DNA of 6,539 nt from an uncultured Bacteroidota bacterium (GTDB lineage: Bacteria > Bacteroidota > Bacteroidia > Chitinophagales > Chitinophagaceae), in the NCBI GenBank assembly GCA_903851455.1, contig CAINOM010000403.1:1-6539 (forward strand), written 5' to 3'. Every line of letters starts with the position of its first letter. Position 1 is the stretch's first letter. The position numbers were made by a program, and so were the translations under genes. Shown piece after piece: positions 1 through 6,184 of this stretch. The notes beneath the pieces are model-generated. The model was not told the origin of the DNA, searched no databases, and was given only the letters and a program-made list of their open reading frames with translations.

Positions 1-275
1 CGGTTGACTACCTGGCAGGGATGTCTCTGATCAGCAGGCGAAACTTCGAAAGGCGCTTCAAAAAGGCTACCGCTAACACGCCCGTCGAATACCTGCAGCG
101 TGTGAAAATTGAAGCCGCCAAAAAAAGCCTCGAATCAGGCAGGGAGAACATAAGCGAGATAATGTATGCGGTTGGCTACTCCGACAGCAAGGCCTTCCGA
201 ACTACCTTTAAAAAGATTACCGGCCTTTCGCCGTTAGACTACCGGAAGAAGTATAGCAGGGAAATGGTGAGCTAA
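1..275 (+). CDS. AraC-family transcriptional regulator, C-terminal DNA-binding domain (5' end outside window)
   Basis: The open frame runs in from the window edge (complete codons begin at base 3), so the ATG at 21 is an internal methionine and not the start. The visible 90 residues are nearly a full AraC/XylS double helix-turn-helix. The first recognition helix is around SRRNFERRFKKAT, a linker helix carries TPVEYLQRVKIEAAKK, and the second HTH reads ISEIMYAVGYSDSKAFRTTFKKITGLSPLDYRK, matching the family signature of hydrophobic and glycine positions (VGYSD, F..TFKK..G.SP..YR). The SRRNFERRFKKAT wording is typical of GlxA-like members, which carry an N-terminal DJ-1/PfpI-like domain, but that part is not in the window, so the subfamily is inferred. 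It should bind DNA as a transcription regulator; its effector and targets cannot be read here. It lies 61 bp upstream of idi on the same strand. Confidence 0.93.
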   Translation, partial: VDYLAGMSLISRRNFERRFKKATANTPVEYLQRVKIEAAKKSLESGRENISEIMYAVGYSDSKAFRTTFKKITGLSPLDYRKKYSREMVS

Positions 276-336
276 ATGGAGCTCCGTAATAATCGTTTTT
301 AAAATGGAATAGATACCCGGTAGAGATTTTAGGTTT

Positions 337-846
337 ATGGAACAAGTTATATTAGTAGCACAGGATGATAGCCAGGTTGGTGTAATGGAAAAATTACAAG
401 CTCATAAAGAAGGCCGCCTTCATAGAGCTATCTCGGTATTCATATTCAATTCAAAAGGTGAAATGCTGCTGCAGCAGCGCGCATCGGGCAAGTATCACTC
501 TGCAAACCTGTGGACCAACTCTTGCTGCAGTCACCCCCGCCCCGGTGAAACTTCGAAGGATGCTGCTGTGCGCCGACTTCGCGAGGAGATGGGTATGGCC
601 TGCGAATTGACAGAGGCTTTTAGTTTTGTTTACAAAGCTCACCTCGATCATGATCTCACTGAGCATGAATTTGATCACGTTTTTACGGGTGTTACTGACG
701 ACCGTCCGGAACCAGATGCTTCAGAGGTAGCGGCATGGAAGTATATCGCACTTCCGGCACTTGAAGCAGACATTCATACCCATCCGGAAAACTATACGGA
801 ATGGTTTAAAATATGCCTGAAAGACTGGGGCGAAGAATTGTATTGA
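337..846 (+). CDS. idi: Isopentenyl-diphosphate delta-isomerase, type 1 (Nudix fold)
   Basis: Interconverts isopentenyl diphosphate and dimethylallyl diphosphate in the cytoplasm, balancing the two C5 units for carotenoids, quinones and undecaprenyl phosphate. The 169 residues form one Nudix-like domain. Family-defining residues are present: the catalytic cysteine motif LWTNSCCSHP (Cys64, aligned with E. coli Cys67; Cys63 is an extra neighbour), His66 following it, the Nudix-like stretch GETSKDAAVRRLREEMG (about 70-86), and TEHEFDHVF with Glu109 and Glu111 aligned with E. coli Glu114 and Glu116. His23 and His29 probably supply the other metal ligands. Length is close to the bacterial norm (about 180). 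The ATG at 337 gives the expected N-terminus MEQVILVAQDD; no clear Shine-Dalgarno precedes it, as is usual in Bacteroidota. No other isoprenoid gene is adjacent, so this appears to be a solitary idi. Confidence 0.96.
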   Translation: MEQVILVAQDDSQVGVMEKLQAHKEGRLHRAISVFIFNSKGEMLLQQRASGKYHSANLWTNSCCSHPRPGETSKDAAVRRLREEMGMACELTEAFSFVYKAHLDHDLTEHEFDHVFTGVTDDRPEPDASEVAAWKYIALPALEADIHTHPENYTEWFKICLKDWGEELY

Positions 847-923
847 AATGCTTATTCAGCGACATTTTCAACCACTAACAAGTTACGGTTTATTTAAGGT
901 AATGGTGACTTAAACCTTTTTCT

Positions 924-931
924 TATATTTC
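924..931 (+). promoter_or_regulatory. Possible -7 promoter element of the outer-membrane receptor gene
   Basis: TATATTTC differs by one base from the Bacteroidota -7 consensus TAnnTTTG and lies 28 bases before the ATG at 960, a plausible distance for a short leader. No good -33 TTG element is visible 19-21 bases upstream, so this is a weak call in AT-rich DNA. Confidence 0.2.
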
Positions 932-959
932 CGTCTAAATTGTTTTCATAAACTGCACC

Positions 960-3884
960 ATGCTCCAACGGTTAGCGCTAGTACTTTCCATTTTACTGAC
1001 CTCATTTGCCTCTTTCGCACAAACTTATTCTATTAAAGGCCGCATAGCCGATATTAAGGACACCTCCTCACTCATAGGTGTTGCGGTCATCCTGAAGGAC
1101 GGGAATGATACCAGCCAAAAAACAGGCCTGGGCGATGTGACAGACATAGATGGTAATTTCAACATCAAGGGAGTAAGCCCCGGCAAATACTTATTGCACA
1201 TTGAATACCTGGGATACAGATCTCAAAACAAAATGCTCACGGTCACGGACAGGGATTTTATTGTAGGTACTCTTGGTATGAGGGCTTCATCAAATGAACT
1301 GAAAGGCGTTACTGTGGCCGGCAAGCAGATCAGGGCCGAGCAAAATGGTGACACTACTGCCTTTCATGCCGATGCCTTTAAAGTTAACCCTGATGCAACA
1401 GCTGAGGATCTCATCAATAAAATGCCCGGAGTCAGTTCAGACAATACCGGGGTCAAAGTGAATGGCGAAGCAGTGCAGCAGGTGTATGTAGATGGCAAAC
1501 CTTTTTTTGGAACGGACCCTACACTTGGCGTAAGAAACCTGCCTGCCGAAGTGGTAGATAAAGTAGAGATATTCGACCAGCTCAGCGATCAGTCGTTGTT
1601 TACTGGCTTCGACGATGGCAATGCCCAAAAGACTATGAACTTCGTGACCAAAAAAGATAAGCGGGAAGGTGAGTTCGGCAAGATATATGGTGGTTATGGT
1701 ACCGATGGTACTTTCCTCGGCGGCGAGAGCTTCAACTCTTTTCACGGCGACCGCAGGATTTCCGTCATAGAATTATCTAACAATATCAATCAGCAGAATT
1801 TCAGTTCGCAAGACCTGCTTGGCGTTTCCGGTAGCGGCGGCGGAGGTGGAGGAGGGAGAGGCGGTGGCGGCTTTGGCGGCGGTGGAGGTGGTGGCGGCAA
1901 TCCATCTGGTAATTTTCTTACAGGCCAGCAATCCGGCATTACTACCACTCACTCCGTAGGTGTCAACTACAGCGATCAGTGGGGTAAGAAAATAAAAGTA
2001 TCAGGCAGCTACTTTTTCAACTATACCGACAACATAAATACCACCCAGACCACCCGCAACTACAACCTGCCTGCCGATGGTGTTGCCGACAGCAACCTGC
2101 AGAGCCTGTATAATGAAAGGGACAACAGCAATGCCAAGAATTTCAATAACCGTTTCAATCTGCGTTTCGAATACACCATCGACTCTTCCAATTCTCTGAT
2201 CGTTACGCCCAGCGTGAGTTTGCAAAACAATTATTCAATATCCGGGCAGGCCGATACATTCTTGTCGCTGAGGAATCAGTTTATCAGCGGCGCTATCAAC
2301 AGCAGCAACGCAAATAGTGCAGGCTATAATTTCTCGAACAATATCTTGTTCCGGCATAAGTTTCACAAAAAAGGCCGGACCATTTCTTTGAATGTCAACA
2401 CAACATTGAATGAGAAAACAGGGGATGGCGTAGTGAATACACTCAGCGAAAGCGTGGATACCCTTTCGCTGATCCAGCTTACACAACTGGACCAGCACTA
2501 TAATCTCTACAACAACAGTAATACGATTTCCTCCAGTCTCAACTACACAGAGCCGCTCAGTGAGAAAAGCCAGCTGCTGTTTAATTACAACCCATCGGTA
2601 ACAAACAGTAAGTCCAACAAGACCACAGACACGTTAAATGGTTCTTCCGATCAGTTGAATTTTGATCAGGCGCTCTCTAACCAATATTCAAGCACGTATA
2701 CCACGCAGCGCGGCGGCCTCAGTTACCGCATCGGCGACAAAAAAATGAATTTCATGATCGGGGCCAACGTTCAGTACGCTGTCCTCGATGGTAGCCAGGT
2801 ATATCCTGCTGATACGAGCATCAGGAAGGTATTCACCAACGTACTGCCGAATGCGTTTTTCAATTACAAATTCAAGAACGGTAAAAACCTGCGCATCACT
2901 TATCGCACCAGCATCAGCCCGCCGGGTATTACACAGTTACAAAATGTAGTGAACGTAAGTAATCCGCTGCAGCTTAGCTCCGGCAATCCGAATTTGAAAC
3001 AGGACTTCGAACAAACCATGCTTGTTCGCTACGGCCTTACCCGCGGCAAATCACAGCATAATTTCTTTGTCTACGCCTATGCCAATTATATCACAGATTA
3101 CATCACCAATGCCACATACACTGCCGTACGCGGAGATTCTACAATTGCAGATGGGGTAGTGCTAAAACGCAACGCAGCCCAGTTGACCGTTCCGGTAAAC
3201 ATGAATTATTACTCCAACAACAAAGTGTTCGTTACCTACGGTATCCCGACCGATTTTATCAAAAGCAACTTAAACCTTACAGGCGGCATTAACTACACCC
3301 ACACACCCGGGATGATAAACGGAGTAGCCGATTATTCCAATGATCTTGTTCCCTCAGCGGGCATAGTCATCAGCAGCAACGTAAGCCAGAATCTCGACTT
3401 TACTTTATCCTATACCGGCACCTACAACTTTGTGAAGAACTCACTGCAGGGGCAGGCAAACAACAACTACTACAACCACGTTGCCGCCTTCAAGATCAAC
3501 TGGATCTTCCTGAAAGGATTTGTGTTTAATACCAACATTACCCATTCCTACTACAGTACATTAAGCTCCGCTTCCGGCAATATCGACTTCCTGTTGTGGA
3601 ATGCCTATGTGGGGTATAAATTTTTCAAGAACCGCTCCCTCGAGGCGCGGCTCAGCGCATTCGACATACTCAAACAAAACAGGAGTATTACCCGCACAGT
3701 GGGGCCTAACTACGTGGAGAACGACCTCACCAATGTACTACAGCAATATTTTATGTTCCAGCTCACGTACACGCTCCGGCATTTCAAGGGTGCAATGCCG
3801 ACGGAGGAATCTAGTGATCACGGTAACATGAATATTCCGGGTGGAATGCCTCCCGGTGGTGGCCGCTGGCGCGATGGAGGCTAG
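960..3884 (+). CDS. TonB-dependent-receptor-like outer membrane beta-barrel protein with glycine-rich insert
   Basis: A 974-residue outer-membrane protein. Residues 1-20 form a signal peptide (MLQRLALVLSILLTSFASFA, cut before QTYS). Residues about 23-105 are a carboxypeptidase-regulatory-like beta-sandwich (IKGRIAD..., DVTDIDGNFNIKGVSPGKYLLHIEYLGYR). Residues about 115-232 resemble a plug domain (LKGVTVAGKQ, ATAEDLINKMPGVSSDN, VYVDGKPFFGTDP, LPAEVVDKVEIFDQ). The rest is a long barrel of alternating aromatic/polar strands rich in Asn, Ser and Tyr, of the OMP_b-brl_3 type. Residues 291-313 are almost pure glycine. After the last strand (QQYFMFQLTYTLRHF) a 27-residue tail ends in Pro/Gly motifs. 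No SusD-like lipoprotein gene is next to it, so a SusC glycan role is unlikely; the transported substrate cannot be told. No TonB box is obvious. The ATG at 960 is fixed by the signal peptide. Its stop lies 4 bp from the stop of the opposing gene. Confidence 0.9.
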   Translation: MLQRLALVLSILLTSFASFAQTYSIKGRIADIKDTSSLIGVAVILKDGNDTSQKTGLGDVTDIDGNFNIKGVSPGKYLLHIEYLGYRSQNKMLTVTDRDFIVGTLGMRASSNELKGVTVAGKQIRAEQNGDTTAFHADAFKVNPDATAEDLINKMPGVSSDNTGVKVNGEAVQQVYVDGKPFFGTDPTLGVRNLPAEVVDKVEIFDQLSDQSLFTGFDDGNAQKTMNFVTKKDKREGEFGKIYGGYGTDGTFLGGESFNSFHGDRRISVIELSNNINQQNFSSQDLLGVSGSGGGGGGGRGGGGFGGGGGGGGNPSGNFLTGQQSGITTTHSVGVNYSDQWGKKIKVSGSYFFNYTDNINTTQTTRNYNLPADGVADSNLQSLYNERDNSNAKNFNNRFNLRFEYTIDSSNSLIVTPSVSLQNNYSISGQADTFLSLRNQFISGAINSSNANSAGYNFSNNILFRHKFHKKGRTISLNVNTTLNEKTGDGVVNTLSESVDTLSLIQLTQLDQHYNLYNNSNTISSSLNYTEPLSEKSQLLFNYNPSVTNSKSNKTTDTLNGSSDQLNFDQALSNQYSSTYTTQRGGLSYRIGDKKMNFMIGANVQYAVLDGSQVYPADTSIRKVFTNVLPNAFFNYKFKNGKNLRITYRTSISPPGITQLQNVVNVSNPLQLSSGNPNLKQDFEQTMLVRYGLTRGKSQHNFFVYAYANYITDYITNATYTAVRGDSTIADGVVLKRNAAQLTVPVNMNYYSNNKVFVTYGIPTDFIKSNLNLTGGINYTHTPGMINGVADYSNDLVPSAGIVISSNVSQNLDFTLSYTGTYNFVKNSLQGQANNNYYNHVAAFKINWIFLKGFVFNTNITHSYYSTLSSASGNIDFLLWNAYVGYKFFKNRSLEARLSAFDILKQNRSITRTVGPNYVENDLTNVLQQYFMFQLTYTLRHFKGAMPTEESSDHGNMNIPGGMPPGGGRWRDGG
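1830..1898 (+). repeat. GGN trinucleotide low-complexity tract coding poly-glycine
   Basis: About 69 bases made almost entirely of GGN codons (GGC, GGT, GGA), interrupted by one codon for Ser, one for Arg and one for Phe. It encodes receptor residues 291-313. Codon third positions vary, so it is not a perfect repeat, but length change in steps of three bases would keep the frame. Confidence 0.85.
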
Positions 3885-3888
3885 TTTA

Positions 3889-4389
3889 TTACGAATTTAT
3901 CACGTTGCTATAGGCCGGGTTCTTATTTCGCAGGTCCATGCCGCCTTCCAGTACTGACTTTATGTTCCCCTCATAGAATGCCCATCCCGTTGAGCAGCCT
4001 ACATGAAAATTGAACATACCAGCCCCGTCTGTCGGTATCTGGTCCTGCGTCAGCACCATTTCGGTCACATCGCCATGGTCAGTAAGTTGTATGGTCACTA
4101 CGCCTGCTTTGCCAAATACAAAGGCGAACCGGTCCTTCCCATTTGCCTCGGTCACCAGGCCATGCTCAACGGTAGTATCCGGGTGCCCGTGCCACAACCA
4201 TTCATAACTGTCACCCGCCATTATCTGGCTCTGTGGCGCTCTCAATGCCCCTTCCGGCGACTTGAATTCTGCTTTTCTCAGGAACCAATCTTCCAGTCCG
4301 GCTCTCGTGGCCCATGCGTTATACACTTTTTGCATGGGGGCATTAATGTATATTTTGTGGGAGAACCTGCTCCAGTCGTATTCAGACAT
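3889..4389 (-). CDS. SRPBCC / AHSA1-domain protein
   Basis: A 166-residue cytoplasmic protein of the START/Bet v1-like SRPBCC superfamily, AHSA1 (activator of Hsp90 ATPase homologue) branch. Visible hallmarks are the N-terminal strand and helix FSHKIYINAPMQKVYNAWATRAGLEDWF (residues 9-36), the sandwich core GDSYEWLWHGHPD (59-71), VTIQLTDHGDVTEMVLTQDQIP (98-119) and the long C-terminal helix GCSTGWAFYEGNIKSVLEGGMDLRNKN (131-157) that closes the ligand cavity. Bacterial members often bind small hydrophobic ligands, and their exact roles are mostly unknown; none can be assigned here. The frame is open upstream to a GTG at 4449, but the family N-terminus starts at MSEYDWSRF, so the ATG at 4389 is preferred. 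Transcribed divergently from the secreted-protein gene (83 bp between starts) and tail to tail with the receptor. Confidence 0.88.
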   Translation of the reverse strand: MSEYDWSRFSHKIYINAPMQKVYNAWATRAGLEDWFLRKAEFKSPEGALRAPQSQIMAGDSYEWLWHGHPDTTVEHGLVTEANGKDRFAFVFGKAGVVTIQLTDHGDVTEMVLTQDQIPTDGAGMFNFHVGCSTGWAFYEGNIKSVLEGGMDLRNKNPAYSNVINS

Positions 4390-4459
4390 AACATTGATTG
4401 TTGAATAAATATACTTAAGATTTTTTGCTCCCGCCATGCGTACAATCACTGGAAATAAT

Positions 4460-4467
4460 TATTTTTG
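4460..4467 (+). promoter_or_regulatory. Possible -7 promoter element of the secreted-protein gene
   Basis: TATTTTTG is an exact match to the Bacteroidota -7 consensus TAnnTTTG, in the divergent intergenic region. It ends 5 bases before the ATG at 4473, so transcription from it would give a leaderless or nearly leaderless message. No -33 TTG is seen at 19-21 bases upstream (a TTTG at 4424-4427 is too far), so confidence is low. Confidence 0.3.
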
Positions 4468-4472
4468 GGATA

Positions 4473-5030
4473 ATGATGCACCGTAAAACGAACATAGTAC
4501 TGTTAGGATTGTTAATGATTATCAGTTTTAAGTCGATTTCGCAGCAAAAACCAACGGGTAAAAAAACACGTGTTTTTATCCCTCCGGTTTACCTCGGCAA
4601 CTCCGATCTGAAAGGTGGCCCCATTAAAAAAGAGCAATTTAATACACTATTGAGACAGGGCCTTACCTCCCACGACTCCGCGGGCAATAAATACCGGGTC
4701 GTAGGATTTGATTTCGGTTATTCTGAGCGTCGTTTATATGAGGATTCTGTGGGTAATATCGTAACCATGATGGACTATTCCGGTGAATATTGCAAGGGCG
4801 ATACTATTTCAGGGGATATTTCAGTTACAAGGCCGTCAGTTGTGAAAGACCCATTCTATGGCGATGCGGAAAAAGAAGACGTTTCCCGGAGCATTTACGA
4901 TCGCGTAAAGCCGGGCGACACTGTCTATTTCTACCATGTGGTAGTGGCTAAGTATCTCGATGCCACAAATTCACTGCCCGACACAGCCGGCATTATGGGT
5001 GGAAATATGAAGTTCTATTTTGTAAAATGA
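4473..5030 (+). CDS. Secreted protein, possible stand-alone GldM C-terminal-like domain
   Basis: A 185-residue protein with a clear signal peptide (MMHRKTNIVLLGLLMIISFKSIS, cleavage near residue 23) and no other membrane segment or lipobox cysteine, so it is probably periplasmic or exported. The mature part begins KKTRVFIPPVYLGNSDLKGGPIKKEQF (31-57) and continues with YRVVGFDFGYSERR (74-87), SIYDRVKPGDTVYFYHVVVAK (140-160) and MKFYFVK at the end. The order (basic GG-I-K motif, V-x-F-D/F strand, Leu/Val-x-x-GD-x-V-x-F-x-x-V strand, closing aromatic strand) resembles the C-terminal Ig-like domain of GldM, the type IX secretion/gliding motor shaft. That assignment is from memory of the family pattern, not a search; otherwise it is a hypothetical protein. 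The frame extends upstream to a TTG at 4425, but the signal peptide fixes the start at the ATG at 4473 (or 4476). No Shine-Dalgarno is present. It ends 10 bp from the opposing arginase stop. Confidence 0.8.
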   Translation: MMHRKTNIVLLGLLMIISFKSISQQKPTGKKTRVFIPPVYLGNSDLKGGPIKKEQFNTLLRQGLTSHDSAGNKYRVVGFDFGYSERRLYEDSVGNIVTMMDYSGEYCKGDTISGDISVTRPSVVKDPFYGDAEKEDVSRSIYDRVKPGDTVYFYHVVVAKYLDATNSLPDTAGIMGGNMKFYFVK

Positions 5031-5040
5031 TCTGGCTTTC

Positions 5041-5988
5041 TTAGTTCAGCAACAACAAATTTACACTGCGCTGCAGCACATTAAATGCTATTTCGGCCAT
5101 CAGGTTTTCTTTGTCCAGTGTCGGATTTACTTCAGCTATTTCAAAGCAGCATATTTTGTGGTGCTGCATAAATGATGCAATAAGATCTTCCGCCTCGCGC
5201 TCCTTAAGCCCGTTGCTTACAGGTGTTCCCGTGCCGCGCGATATAGAGCTGTCCAGGCAATCCACATCGAACGACACATAGATATCATCGCAGTTGGAGA
5301 GGTGCAGGAATGTTTGACGTACCACATTTTCCACGCCCTTACGCCTTACTTCCGCCACAGGTATCACTTTTATGTTCCCTTTTTTGATGATCGCCTCTTC
5401 TTCCTTTTCAAAATCGCGAAGCGCGATGAACACAATATCCTCAGGCATAATCTTAGGTTCTATCTTGCCTATCGACTTAAGTTTGTCCCAGTATTCCAGT
5501 GTTTTTGCATCGGGATTATGTACCTGGTTGTCCTTGTTGTCGTCCGCAAGCGCTATGGACAGTGGCATTCCGTGCATATTGCCTGATGGGGTAGTATAGG
5601 GCGAATGCATATCTGCATGAGCATCTATCCACACCACGCCCAGGCGGCGCTTGGGGCGGGCCATCTTCAGGCCGGCAATAGTTGCGCCAGCAGTGCTGTG
5701 GTCACCTGCCAGTACCAATGGAAACAATCCCGACTTTACGGTATCGCAAACCGCTTTAGAAACACGGTCATACATCGTATAGATGCCTTGAATTCGCTTG
5801 GCATATGGCGATGCGATCGGCTCATACAGCAGCCGGTTCTCATTCTCTATTACATCCGATGGGAAATTCACGAAAAGATTGCTCATGAAGTCGAGCGCCG
5901 CTATCTTAATAGCATCTATACCCAGGCTCGCGCCTCGCGTTCCGGCTCCTATTTCTGATCTGACCTCTATTATCTTGATGTTGCGCAT
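5041..5988 (-). CDS. rocF: Arginase (ureohydrolase family)
   Basis: Hydrolyses arginine to ornithine and urea in the cytoplasm using a two-manganese centre. With the start at 5988 it has 315 residues, normal for the family. All six metal ligands are visible: His97 in AGDHS, Asp122, His124 and Asp126 in DAHADMHSP, and Asp241 and Asp243 in SFDVDCLD. Substrate-recognition signatures of arginase, as opposed to agmatinase, are present: SGNMHGMP (135-142, with His139 aligned to human His141), GTGTPVSNGL (252-261) and EVNPTLDKE (286-294, Glu286 being the guanidinium-binding glutamate). The usual DP after SFDVDxx is DS here. The frame stays open upstream to an ATG at 6117, giving a 43-residue extension with a five-residue repeat (LSTCL LSTCL LSTYR); that extension is the translation of intergenic tandem repeats, and the family N-terminus is MRNIKIIEVRSEIGAGTRG. 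Separate transcription unit; no urease or ornithine gene adjoins it. Confidence 0.93.
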   Translation of the reverse strand: MRNIKIIEVRSEIGAGTRGASLGIDAIKIAALDFMSNLFVNFPSDVIENENRLLYEPIASPYAKRIQGIYTMYDRVSKAVCDTVKSGLFPLVLAGDHSTAGATIAGLKMARPKRRLGVVWIDAHADMHSPYTTPSGNMHGMPLSIALADDNKDNQVHNPDAKTLEYWDKLKSIGKIEPKIMPEDIVFIALRDFEKEEEAIIKKGNIKVIPVAEVRRKGVENVVRQTFLHLSNCDDIYVSFDVDCLDSSISRGTGTPVSNGLKEREAEDLIASFMQHHKICCFEIAEVNPTLDKENLMAEIAFNVLQRSVNLLLLN

Positions 5989-5995
5989 AAAAAGC

Positions 5996-6003
5996 CAAAG
6001 ATA
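5996..6003 (-). promoter_or_regulatory. Possible -7 promoter element of arginase
   Basis: Read on the minus strand, TATCTTTG is an exact match to TAnnTTTG and lies 7 bases before the ATG at 5988. No -33 TTG is seen at the usual spacing; the upstream DNA is the tandem repeat. If used, the message would be almost leaderless, as at the secreted-protein gene. Confidence 0.3.
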
Positions 6004-6004
6004 A

Positions 6005-6079
6005 GAGATATGGCGATAAGTTGATAAGAGACAGGTTGATAAGAGGCAAGTTGATAGGCGATAAGTTTGCAAGACATGG
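6005..6079. repeat. 15-bp tandem repeat array (three clear units plus decayed flanking units)
   Basis: Three head-to-tail 15-bp units: GTTGATAAGAGACAG (6020-6034), GTTGATAAGAGGCAA (6035-6049) and GTTGATAGGCGATAA (6050-6064). The preceding 15 bases (6005-6019) end in the same GGCGATAA as the third unit, and 6065-6079 begins GTTTGCAAGACA, so both look like degenerate copies. A further GTTGATAA core occurs at 6136-6143, beyond the inverted repeat. The array lies just upstream of the arginase start and is responsible for the repetitive, non-genuine N-terminal extension of that frame. Confidence 0.8.
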
Positions 6080-6101
6080 GTTACTCGTTCCTCCATGGTA
6101 G

Positions 6102-6122
6102 AGACGTTGCACCGCAACGTCT
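6102..6122. repeat. Perfect 9-bp inverted repeat with 3-base loop
   Basis: AGACGTTGC (6102-6110) and GCAACGTCT (6114-6122) are exact reverse complements around ACC. The left arm is preceded by GGTAG and the right arm is followed by AAATCC, so pairing stops there. Neither strand has a T-run after the stem, so it is not a standard intrinsic terminator. It sits within the intergenic repeat region between copies of the GTTGATAA motif and resembles short REP-like palindromes. Confidence 0.75.
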
Positions 6123-6142
6123 AAATCCTCACAAAGTTGATA

Positions 6143-6181
6143 ACTCCCGGACTCCCGGACTTACGAGTTACGACTTACGAC
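6143..6181. repeat. Compound tandem repeat: two 8-bp units followed by three 7-bp units
   Basis: ACTCCCGG occurs twice in tandem (6143-6150, 6151-6158), followed by AC and then three heptamers TTACGAG (6161-6167), TTACGAC (6168-6174) and TTACGAC (6175-6181). On the minus strand the array begins 3 bases after the Omp85 gene stop codon. Heptanucleotide short tandem repeats of this kind are known from cyanobacteria and other genomes; function unknown. Confidence 0.8.
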
Positions 6182-6184
6182 TCA

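Noticed and set aside
278..285. Palindrome GGAGCTCC after the AraC-family stop, as a terminator
   Set aside because: It has no loop, so it cannot form a stable hairpin, and the T-run at 296-300 is not directly after it.
1437..2498. Minus-strand open frames inside the receptor (1437-1745, 2001-2225, 2235-2498)
   Set aside because: Antisense shadows of a clear outer-membrane protein gene.
4003..4404. Plus-strand open frames at 4003-4404 and 4010-4207
   Set aside because: They are antisense to the well-supported SRPBCC gene and have no recognisable domain or codon pattern.
4406..4413. Minus-strand TATATTTA as a -7 element for the SRPBCC gene
   Set aside because: One mismatch to the consensus, no -33 element, and very AT-rich surroundings; too weak to list as a feature.
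4390..4449. Upstream GTG/ATG starts for the SRPBCC protein (4449, 4437)
   Set aside because: The added residues have no family counterpart and cross the divergent promoter region; MSEYDWSRF at 4389 is the natural start.
5302..6004. Plus-strand open frames opposite arginase (5302-5586, 5372-5599, 5605-5958, 5798-6004)
   Set aside because: Shadows of the arginase coding sequence, with no family features.
5989..6117. Longer arginase frame starting at the ATG at 6117
   Set aside because: The extra 43 residues contain the translated 15-bp tandem repeat (LSTCL repeats) and part of the palindrome, and do not resemble any arginase N-terminus; the family start is at 5988.
6102..6122. Inverted repeat as an intrinsic terminator of the Omp85 gene
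   Set aside because: The stem is followed on the minus strand by CTACCATGG with no T-run, and it lies beyond the tandem repeats, over 60 bases from the stop.
6005..6181. CRISPR array
   Set aside because: The units are 7, 8 and 15 bp and directly adjacent with no unique spacers, and no cas gene is near.
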